A stretch of 64,000 bases of DNA. Origin: Rapana venosa. Lineage: Eukaryota; Mollusca; Gastropoda; Neogastropoda; Muricidae. The stretch's first letter is position 1. Every line of letters starts with the position of its first letter. The DNA is taken from positions 68,039,839-68,103,838 of the forward strand of contig CM054134.1 in NCBI GenBank assembly GCA_028751875.1. Direction: 5' to 3'. The notes below the pieces were generated by a model. It was not told where the DNA came from, ran no database searches, and worked only from the letters and a program-made list of their open reading frames with translations. Positions 51,001 to 62,600 of the stretch are shown here, piece after piece. Position numbers and translations under genes: made by a program.

Positions 51001-54000
51001 GAGTGCAGGTTGTTTCGCTGAGAGCTTGTCATGGCTAAAGACAATCTCAGTGCGTGCTTTTGGCCCGGGCCATCTGTACCAGACATACTGTTCTTTTCAA
51101 CCTTGTGGTTCAAATGGACTGTTCAAACGGGGTTTTTTTACCTGTCTCTGCAAAAATGATAAACTGCTAAACAAAACATTCAAAAGCTGTATTCAGTATA
51201 AGTAAACCTGGTCACTACATGCCCCTAAGCTTCAGTCACATACACAAGGCACCCACACTCACAGACACAATGTGACGTGAAGCTTCAGCTGAGCATTGAC
51301 TCATTGATTTGCTGGAGGATGTGAACTGTCTGTTTGAGATTGGACAGGACCTATTTCAGACAGTTGGGTTGAACCTGATGCTTCATGCCACTTGAGACAT
51401 ATGTTTCATTGACAGACAACCCATTTTGCCCTAACTGTCCCAGCCATACAGTTCAGGAGGCTAGTCTGTCGGTTCCTTAACACTTTATAGTTATTTGTGT
51501 TGTAACAGTGTTACATATTCAAAGCTATTTAGATCATGTCAGATTCACATTTAGATCACTTTAGATTGTACAAGAGGTCTTGAAGCTATAGAGTAGTGAT
51601 CCTAATTTTTGTGACTGACAAGATAAAAAGCTGTTTTTTCCGGCCTCTTCAGATATCCTTTAGTATGATCTATTACTATATGGTAGATCTGTATCTGTGC
51701 CCAAGAGGTAGAAGGTATTCCTTTTTTGTTGTTGTGTCTGTGACTGGTTATTGTTATAATATTTCAAATATCATTGGAGTCATCTAATTTTCAAATGTGA
51801 GGCTCAGCACAGTAACTGTAACCTTGTTAGTGAATGAAGAAAACATTTGGGTAGGGTTTTTTTTTTTAAATTTGGAATTATTTTTATATATTTTATTTGT
51901 TGTTATGATGATAACTGCATTATAAAACTGGATCATGTAAGTAACAGTATTCATGTCACAAAAATAAGTAGATAATACGTTAAGATGAACAACAGCAGCT
52001 AAAATCTTGGTTGGCATTTTGACGTTTTCAGAGAATTCAGGGCCAGCACCAGCATCAACTAGATGGACAGTGTTGTGCCTTGACCTCAACTACATCCTGT
52101 CCACCTACCTTAACCGCAGCTACGCTTACGTCAAAGGCATGCGACTGTGTGCCAACATGTTGGCCAAAAATGTCTTCACCAGTGATGTCTTATATGACCC
52201 AGGTAGCTCTGTCTTTTATACAGGTGTGCATGTGCGTTTCAAGAAAGCAACTGTCAGTTTACTGTAATTATATGGGTGTGTATATATAGAGGTTGAAAAG
52301 AAAGCAGACAGAAAGAAATGCATGGATATTACTTGATGGATCCAAGAAAACTTTGCAGAGATCCAGGCATTAGCACATGACCGCTATAAATGAAGAGAGT
52401 TGGTATTTTTGTCAATACAGCACCATTGTGACCATTTCTGGTCAAGAAACTAGTGTAGTGTGGTGCGTGTGTGTGTGTGTCTTTGAATGCTTGTTGTCAT
52501 GCAGCTTTAGCAGTCCTCATGTAGGCTGTACCAAATATACAGTTGGGTGCATGAAAAGTGGGTGCATCACAGGTTTATAGTTTCATGTTTTCACCAAAAT
52601 ATTTTGAGAGCCTGATGTCCTACCTAACAAAAAAGAGTGTATGCTTCCTGATGCTGTGTGGTGATTGTGACAGTGCCATGCCAGTCTTGATATTAAGGTT
52701 ATAGCCTAGAAAGCCTAGTTTACAAAAAGTAACGTCTTACGTGAAAGTTACTGCGAAATTTGAAAAAGTTGCTTTTCAGATGGTACCTGAAAATTACAGT
52801 TGTGTAAGTCAGTGTTACATGCACATCATAAATGTGTTGCTGCATTGTATTTTGCATACATGTTTTGTTTAATTTACTTGTTGAAAAGGGATTGAGGAAA
52901 GAGAAGTATTTGAGAATGATGTGTAATCTGATTAAATGCTTACAGGTATATCCATGGCAGAAGCCAAAAAGATGGGAGGTGGTCGACAGGTCAGTCCTTT
53001 GCCTCGGGAGTTTGGGTTTCCAGTTCTGAAGGGGGACTTGTGGCATGACACGTATGACCTGATCAGGTAGGCCTTTTTAAAAAAAAAAAGTCATTCAAAG
53101 AAATGTTTTAACAAAAGTATGTGTGTGTGTGTGTGTGTGTGTGCGTGCATGCATGCATGCATGCATGCATGTAATTTATACATGTCATTATGTGTTGTGA
53201 GAATTGAAGTGTTATCTGATAATGTAAGTGAGCACATTGTCATCATATCAAATGCAGAAGTTAAAGTGTGAACTTACATATAAAGGGTTTCACACAGTTA
53301 AAGTGTAAATCATAATTATTGAGTTTACTTTGTACAGATCATTGTAACTGGGTTTTTTGTGTGTTTCTTTTCATCTACTTTTGTGAATTCTCAGTTTTTG
53401 TCGAATTTAACTCATGAAGTTTGATCACTGAAAAAAGTTCTTGATTGTACAAGTATTTTAGCAGTAATAATACTTTTGAGTTTCTGATGCAGAAGATTTT
53501 GTTTTCATTCCTTGGCTAGAGCTCTGAGGCTCAGCAATGGTGAGATTTTGCATACGCAACTGTTTTTGCCCACAATTAAGGTATCCGCATTCCAACTTTG
53601 GGGATGATGTGTAAACACAACATCAGTGTGCATGCGTTTAAAAAAAAATGTCATGCATTCCAACGAGCACACAATGGCCTACTCTTCCAAAAGATGGAAC
53701 AGGTTTTAGTGTTGTGCAAGATGTTCTGCATGGGTTTACACATGGGACCTTGGTCATCTGAAGGACATTTGGGGAAGCCCAGTCAATACTGATGTTAACT
53801 CCAGAGAAAAGATCTCCTTGAAAAGGTGCCTCAGTGGTGGCTCGAACCAGGGCCATCAGATCGTGAGCTCAACACTAAAACTACTAGGCTATCCTGTGCC
53901 CCCCCCCCTCGCCCCCCCCTCCGATGCAGAAGATATTGTTTGAGTGGTATTATTTGTTATAGACAATTTGTTGTTGTTTTTCCATTCAGATTCCCACCTG

Positions 54001-57000
54001 AAGGAGAGAAGAAGCCCTTTGATTCTGTGCAGTTTGCAGTGGATGATTACAATAGAAACTGCTTAGGTAAATATCGCTAGTCTACCTTGTTATTCATCTT
54101 ATGTTAGCTGCTGCTAGTTGCTGTTTATGTGTGTGTTTATTTATCAATTGATTTTAATATGATTGGAAGATGTATTTAATTTTCAAAGCATTTTGATATG
54201 CAGAATTATATCAGCCAATGCATTTATGTTTAGAGATCTATACACCTGCTGCTGTAGACCATATAATTCAAATGAATGTGTGTTCAGTGTAAGCAAATAC
54301 CCAAGAACTTTAAAGAAAATCAAATTAGAAATGCCACAAAAGATAGAGCATAGATATTTTGTCTGTTAGATTTGTTCATCCAGTGTGTAATGTACATAAT
54401 GTGTATACTAGTATTTATTACTTAGCATACTTGAAGATGTTGCTTAATTACTTAGTAAAGGGATCTCAAACCTTCTGTGATTATTGTTTTATGGTTAAAA
54501 ACTTCCTCAACATTAGTTAGGTCAGTGGATTATCTAAATGGCTGAGTGCTTCATGTGAACAGAGGAGGGTGGAGATGACAAGGCTCATCACATGATGGCC
54601 CCCACCAAGTCTGTCAGCAAGTGTGTGTCAGAGAGGGTGTCCATGATTCACAAACTCACTGCTCCAAAAAAGGTGTGTATAAAAATATTTTATACATTCA
54701 TTGGATACTTCTTACCAGATCTTGATTCTTTGTTTTTTTCTTCTCTAGATTTGGTACATGTTGTTTCAAAGTTGTCTGTTTTGAAGTTAATTTTTACCGG
54801 CTGCTTTGGTGTTAGTATAAGGAGATCCTGACTGGGATGAAGGGAGTTTGAGTCTCAACCAGAGGCACTGTGTCTCTGGGACCTTATGGGCTCCAAGTGG
54901 CTTAAACAACAAAATTAAGTGTGCTGTAGTATTACAAGACTGGGCCCATGAGATTGTGGGTTTGAATCTTGGCAGCAGCATCTGGTGAATTAAGGGTTGG
55001 GATTTTTATGATCTTCCAGGTCAGCTTGAAGTGCAGACCTGCCAGTGCCTTAATTCTCTTTGTGTATGTACATGCAGAAGATCATATATGCACATTAAAG
55101 ATCCATAATTCATATCAGCGTTCAGTGGGTTATGGAAATACAATCATACCTAGCATGCATCCTGTACAATTAGTTAGCTATTCTGAAGTCAGAATGTGTC
55201 AGCTGAGGCCAGCAGGCTGACCTTCTTCAGAGAAGACCAGACACTGCACATCCCACCCAGTAAGGGAATGTAGAGGAGAGACAGAATTACCATTTGGTGT
55301 TCACTTGTTTCGTGACTCTTCATGCTCTGGTCTGTTACCGGATCTCATACTGATTTGTTTGGTTTCTTATCCACATCTGAGCCTTTGGTAAGTTATCAAT
55401 GATCCTTGCAAAGTCTAGGATTAATGGATAACTGTCTTAGGAAAGGCTTATAGATGTTCATATCTATGGGTATGGGTCTCTCTCTCTCTCTCTCTCTCTT
55501 AGGCCCATCACTCCCCCTGGAGCATAGGCCGCCGGCAACAGTCCGCCAGAGTCCTCTGTCCTGGGCTATTCTCTCCAGCTGTCTCCAGGTATATCCCATC
55601 TTTCTGGTTTCTGCCTCAAGGTCGCGTCGCCAAGTGTTTCTTGGCCTTCCTCTTTTTCGTTTTCCCTGGGGGTTCCATGATAGTGCCTGCCTTGTGATGT
55701 TGCTGGCTGGCTTTCTCAGGGTGTGCCCAATCCATCCCCATCTCCTGCGCCGGATTTCATTCTCGGCTGGCAGCTGGTTGGTACGTTGCCACAGGTCTGC
55801 GTTGCTGATGGTGTCGGGCCAGTGGATCTGGAGGATTCGTCTCAGGCAGCTGTTGATGAAGGTCTGCACTTTCTTGATGGTGGTCTTTGTTGTCCTCCAT
55901 GTCTCCGCTCCATATAGTAGGACTGACTTGACGTTGGAGTTGAACAGCCTGATCTTTGTGCGGGTCGACACAACCTTGGAGCTCCAGATGTTCTTCAGCT
56001 GCAAGTACGCTGCCCTCGCCTTACCAATTCTTGCTCTGACGTCTGCGTCTGTGCCGCCCTGCATGTTAATGATGCTACCCAGGTACGTGAATGTCTCCAC
56101 TTCTTCCAGCTCCTTCCCATTTAGTGTGACTGGGTCCTCACTCACTGCGTTGATCTTGAGAATCTTGGTTTTGCCTTCATGGATCTTGAGACCAACTTGT
56201 AATGAGGTGGCTGCTAGTTCTGTAGTCTTGTCCTGCATCTGTTGGCGGCTGTGAGAAAGCAGGGCCAGGTCGTCTGCAAAGTCGAGATCATCCAGCTGCT
56301 CCCACAGTGTCCACTGGATTCCATTTCTTCTGTATGCCATTGAAGTCTTCATGGTCCAATCGATCGCCAGGAGGAAGAGGAAAGGTGACAGGAGACAGCC
56401 TTGTCTGACTCCGGTCTTCACCTCAACGCTGTTTGTGAGTTGTCCTCCATGGACCACCCGGGAGGTCATTCTTTCATAGGAGTTCTTGATCAAGTTAACC
56501 AGTTTGGTTGGCACTCCATGGTGGCGAAGCAATTTCCAGAGGGTGTTGCGGTCCACACTGTCAAAGGCTTTCTCATAATCAACAAAGTTGATGTATAAAG
56601 ATGAGTTCCACTCTAAAGATTGCTCAACGATGATGCGCAAGGTGGCAGTCTGATCTATGCATGATCTATTCTGGCGGAAGCCGGCCTGTTGGTCTTGGAG
56701 GAGAGGGTCGACTGCATTTTTCATTCTCTTGAGGAGGATCCTGTTAAAGACTTTTCCTGGCACCGACAGAAGCATTATCCCTCTATAGTTGGCACAGTTA
56801 CTGAGGTCTCCTTTCTTGGGTAGCTTGATGAGGTAGCCCTCCTTCCAGTCTAATGGTACTTCCTCCTCTTCCCAAATCTTCCCAAAGAGAGGGTACAGCA
56901 TCTCTACCGTGGTCTCCAGGTCTGCCTTGAGTGCTTCTGCTGGGATGTTGTCCGGTCCTGCTGCCTTGCCATTTCTCAGCATTTTGATGGCTTTCCTGAT

Positions 57001-59508
57001 CTCCTCCCTGGTTGGTTGCTCACAGTTGATGTCTAGGTCTCTATCAGCAGGGTCGATGTCCGGGGGGTTTGAAGGGACGGGTCTGTTCAGGAGTTCCTCA
57101 AAGTGCTCTGCCCATCTGTTCAGTTGCCCCTCTGTTCCCAGGATGGTGTTTCCTTTCTTGTCTTTGACTGGTCGCTCAGGCCTGCTGTACTTCCCTGAGA
57201 GTTTCTTAGTGGTGTCATACAGCAGCTTCATGTTGTTACTGGCTGCTGCTTCCTCGGCTTCCTCTGCCAGGCTGTCGATGTACTTGCGCTTGTCTGTTCT
57301 TGCGCTCCTCTTGACTTCTCTGTTGGCTTCTGTGAAGTCTGCTTGTGCCTTGGCCTTTGCTGCTCTTGTCCGGCTGTTGTTTACTGCTGCTTTCTTCTGC
57401 TTTCTCTTTTCAATCTTGCCCATTGTGACTGCCGATATCCATTCCTTCTGTTGGTGTCTCTTGGGGCCCACTACTTCCTGACAAGTTGATGTCAGTGTCT
57501 CTTTCACTTTCTTCCACTGGCTCTCGATGTCAGTCTCTTCTTCAAGCAGTTCTTGTAGTACTTGGTACTTGTTGGTGAGGGACAGCTTAAATTCTTCATT
57601 TATCTTTGAGTCTTTCAGCAGGCTGGTGTTGTACTTCTGCCTCTTTGTTGTTACTTTCATCCAGTTCTTCTTCAGTTTTAGCTTCAGCCTGGCTACCAAA
57701 AGGTGGTGGTCAGATGCAACGTCTGCTCCTCTTTTCACCCTTACATCCTGTAGTGATCTCCTGAATTTCTTGGCCATGCAGATATGGTCGATCTGGTTCT
57801 CAGTCACATGATTTGGTGATACCCAGGTGGCCTTATGTACTCTTCTGTGGGGGAAAATGCTGCCACCGATTACCAGATTGTTGATAGCACAGAAGTCTGC
57901 AAATCTCTCGCCATTCTCATTCATCTCTCCTAATCCGTGTCTTCCCATCACTTCCTCGCATCCCGTGTTGTCTTGTCCGATCTTGGCATTGAAATCACCC
58001 ATGAGGATGTTTATATCTTTTTCTGGGTATTTGGCAATGACGTTCTGCAGTCTGTCGTAGAATTGATCTTTGGCTTCTTCATCTCCGTCATTAGTTGGCG
58101 CATAACACTGGATGATGTTCATTCTGATCTTCTTCTTCTTAGTCCTGAAGGATGCCGCAATGATTCTTGATCCGTGTGCTTCCCATCCTATCAGGGCTTG
58201 CTGCGCAGGTCTTGACAACATGAGCGCTACGCCTTCTGTGTGTGGAGCGTTGTCTTCTTCATGGCCAGAATAAAGCAGCATCTCTCCAGTGAGCAGTCTC
58301 CTTTGTCCTGACTGTGTCCAATGAGTCTCACTGATGCCAAGCAATGTGAGGTTGTAGCTTTTCATCTCTGCTGCTACTTGTGTTGTTTTTCCCGTCTCAT
58401 ACATGGTCCTCACATTCCATGTTCCGACGTTGATGGTCCTGGTCGATAAAAGGGGGGTCGGCCTTGTGGCTTCCGTAGACTCACGGCTTTCACCACATGG
58501 CATCATACATCCTCTTGGTGAGGACCCTTCCTCTCCCAGGGCAGTAGTCTTTTGGTCTGTTGTTGGCGTTTCTGTAGCAAACTTTGTTTTCACGGGGTGG
58601 GGTTGCTAGCCCCACGCCCAACCCTCCTCCTTTCTCATCCGGGCTTGGGACCGGCAATGGCAGAGTTATGGGTATGGGTAGAATGGGTATATTGTTTATT
58701 CTGGCTTTGCAAGTATGTTATTATCAGTGCTTTGCAGGTTGTGTATGCTAAATAAGAACAGTCACTACGTAACATCACTAGGGGAATTTAACAGCAGCAC
58801 AGAGCTTCCTCTAGTTGATGGCCTGATGGCAGCATAATTTACATTGATAGCTCCATTTGGGATGCTGGTCCAGGGAATGTCACAGAAAAAGTCTGGATGG
58901 AGCTGTGTGCATTGGGAATAGGACAGATTGTGTTGATGTGTCACAGAAAAGTAGAGGCCCCCACCCCCTGAATAAAAAGAAAGATTAAAAAAAAATCCTT
59001 CTTAACAAAATACACAAAGGATAACTGAATGTAAAACCAATCAAGTAGTCAGTCAAACATTTGTATTTCCAAAGATGTTGAAGTTATCAAAACATTTTTC
59101 TTTTCATGTAGTCCTTGCTGTGGGAACACACTGTATTTTTTTCATTTCTACATTCGTATGAATAATAGATGTACTATCACAGGTACATGACATCAAATGT
59201 AACTTGTTTGCTGATTTAATCTGTCTTCAGCCTGTGAACAGACACACTGTAACACAGGAAGTTCCAGAAATGGAGGCTGAAGAAGGTGGAGATGGTGAGA
59301 AGTCCCATGTTCACATCTATGCCCATCCTGACATCAACAACTCCAGTGATGATGACCTTGTCAGTACCAACATCAGCAAAAACAGATCTCAGGTCTGTTT
59401 CAATGTATTAAGTGAATCAATGTTAATGGTATATATATAATGGTGTGCTTTTTTTTAATGGGTGTTTTATGTGTTCACATAAATACATACATACACCACA
59501 CACACACA

Positions 59509-59578
<70 letters not shown>

Positions 59579-59609
59579 ACACAAACAACACACCACACAT
59601 ATATATATA

Positions 59610-59659
<50 letters not shown>

Positions 59660-62600
59660 ATAAATAACCAACACATAATGCAAACTTGCATCTATATTTG
59701 GTCTGAGATTTTGATTTTAGAATACCATGAATTTCTCTAGTTTCATAATTATCTGAGGTACAGAATTGTTTTTGAAAGAAATGTCACTATAGATAGTGTT
59801 GAATCAGGAATTGATGAATGTAATGGGAGTACTTTAGAAAAGTTGTTACTCTGTATTGAACATTATTGACATGTAGACTTGTTCATTGTACTTTGTTTTT
59901 TCTTTTTGCAATCTCAGAGTATTTGCAAGTGTTTGTGTAAATGTGTGTGTGTATGTGCGTGTGTGTGCGTGTGTGCGTGTGTGCATGCGCGCGCAAGTGC
60001 AGTTGTATATAAATGTATGTGTAAGCACTATTTTTTTATTTATTGTGCTGTTGTTTGAGTCTTGTATATAATAATATTTGTATTTGTTCATTCATTGTTT
60101 ATGTTTATGTGCACACCAGTGTGTGTTTGTGTGTGTGCTTGAGTGTATAGTACTAGGTTAAGGGTAAGAGTAGCTGCATAGGGGAGTTTGTTTTTTGTTT
60201 TTGTTTAAAAACTGGGTTTAACATAAATATTTTTATGAGCAATAGTTGTACGAATGTTTTTAATTTTGGAAGACATTTCTCTGTATAAGAATATTTTGAT
60301 TGATTCTCATTAACAGCAACCAAAGGAAAGAGTTGCAGCCCCTGTGTATCTTGCGTCTCATCCACAGAAGAACTTCAAGGCAAGTATCATGAGTTGTTTT
60401 CATAGTAATTTTTAAAAAAAATGGGGGTGGGGGTGGAGATGATGAATAGAGAACATTTTTTAGAGACTTGATAACAGTGAGAAATGTACAAATGTTTAAT
60501 TCTGTGTTAAGATTGCAAGATACACTACTAAATATATAATCCATGATGAAAGTAACAAATTTGCAGTTGTTTTGATTTCCATCATAGTATAATACTAATA
60601 ACATAATGCTTATCAGCAAATACTTTCATGTACATTCAGAGTGCATGGTACTTTAATAACACAATGCATGACAACAGTGACGGATATGCAGATGTTTTAA
60701 TGTATCAGTACAGTACATTCCAACTACACCAGTGTTTCTTCAGGATAAAATGATCATGCAGTGCAGGTTTCACTTCACCTCCTTTAGCTGTACACTTATT
60801 AAAGATTTGAGGCTTTCCAATATGAATTTATTTTGTTGTATTTGAAAGTGACTCTCCCTCCTGTTTTTTACAGATCCTGGAACCAGACCCCATCATGAAG
60901 CTGAAACGAATTATTGGATTTGGAGGTGCCTCATTTAGGGATGTGAGTTTTACTGTTTCAGTTTTAGACATACCTCTCAGGCACAGAACTGTGATTGTGA
61001 CTGTTCTTTCTTTCTTGTCTCTCTTGTAGAAGTAAGGCTAAAAAGAAATTTATGAATCATGTTTCTATTGCCTAGATTGAGGTTTCTCATGTGACCGTGT
61101 CTTTTGATAGAGAGGTAAGTGTATGGGATTTATTTTCAACTTAAACATAATCTTAAGTGTCCTTTCTATTCTTGATCCATTTGTGTAAAGAAAACAAGGA
61201 GACCAATGCAACAAATTATGTGCGTTTGATCTTGACACAGAAATCATTGTGCATATCTTAACAGAGAATGAAGATGGAGTGACATCTAAAAAAAGAAAAA
61301 AGTTACAAGAGGTTTTCATTGCTGTTTATGCACGGAATGAAAATGACAGTGTTGTGGATCGTGCTGATTGATGTTGCCAGGCCCTGTGGAGCGGTGACAG
61401 GTCCAGTGTGGTGTACCCCTGCCATGCTGTGGTGGTGGTCATGCGAGTTAGCAACGGTAATCAGCGCTTCTTCATCGGCCACACTGACAAGGTCAGCAAA
61501 ATAGAGGATAACGGTGTTATTTCTTCTTCTTGTCGTTGTTGTTGTTGGTGTGCTTATAGGCATATTTATTGCTTGGGTATGAGAGACAAGTGGTTAGAAT
61601 GTTAGCCTTGTACTATGAAGCTTTCTATGAGGTTTTGGTTAGAATCTTCGTTGTGCCTTATGGTTCTAGGGAGCAGAACATTTTTTAGAGACGGGTTCAT
61701 ATTGAATAATTTTGGAAGTCTAGGATTCAAAGTCCTGAACGTGGTATCTAATTGTTGCTGAAAAAAAGTCTAGTGTTTATGCCTGGTTTTCCCAGAAGTC
61801 AGAATGTGGCTGCCTTAATGGTGGATAAAAACAATGGCATATTTAAAATCTCACCATTGGTGAATCCTGGAGCTTTAGCCGAGGAATGAAAAAAAAGACT
61901 TGTTTCATTTTAGTGTTGAAAGATACATGTACATTTGCATTTAGTAATAGAGATACTTGATAAGTGGTGAGTCAAGAGCTGGACCTAGTTCTGTAGGTGT
62001 GAGAGGTTTAGGGAGGTATCTGGCAGGCACACTTACTGTTTTTAACCTAGGTGTGCCCAGAATCCAATTTTTCTGTGTGTGTCCTGGAAAATTAAAATCC
62101 TGTTATAGAATTCATTTGGAGCCAAACTGTAGCGATTGCTTTGTATCTGCCTCTGACATCTGTATATGCATTAGCTGACGGAAATGAACAAAGATCTCAG
62201 ATTTTGTGGTCATAGGGTTTATACATATGTGCATCAGACTGTTTTTGTACAGTCTGAAAAGATGGGCTGAAGAGAAAAGCTTATGGTGATGTGAGTTGTT
62301 CCATGAAAAAGAAGAAGGTATGTCCTGGAAGATTAGTCGGTCTCTCCGGCTCTAAGTAGCTTTGTCCCTAAAAGTGAAACCCGAGAATAGGCATGTTGAT
62401 CTAGTCTCATTTTACAGAGAGAAAAATTAATTAATGTTGCTGCTCATAGTTTTTGTGTTTTGTTTTTCTGTTTGTGTGCATTAAGGGTGTGTTGATGTTT
62501 GTATCTTAGAGTGAAATGTGATGTTTATAAAAACGTGCAGGTTTCTAGCCTCTCCCTGAATGGTAGCAGCAGTCTGCTGGCCTCAGGGCAGACAGGGCAG

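Larger units (their letters stand above)
54673..59230. other. WDR90 intron 6 with SINE-B and an intact antisense LINE
   Basis: The 4.56-kb intron holds SINE-B (54935-55280) and a 3.2-kb LINE (55478-58666). The sequence outside these is unremarkable. Confidence 0.7.

Noticed and set aside
55454..58170. Plus-strand frames of 60-266 codons across the LINE
   Set aside because: They are antisense shadows of the reverse-transcriptase frame.
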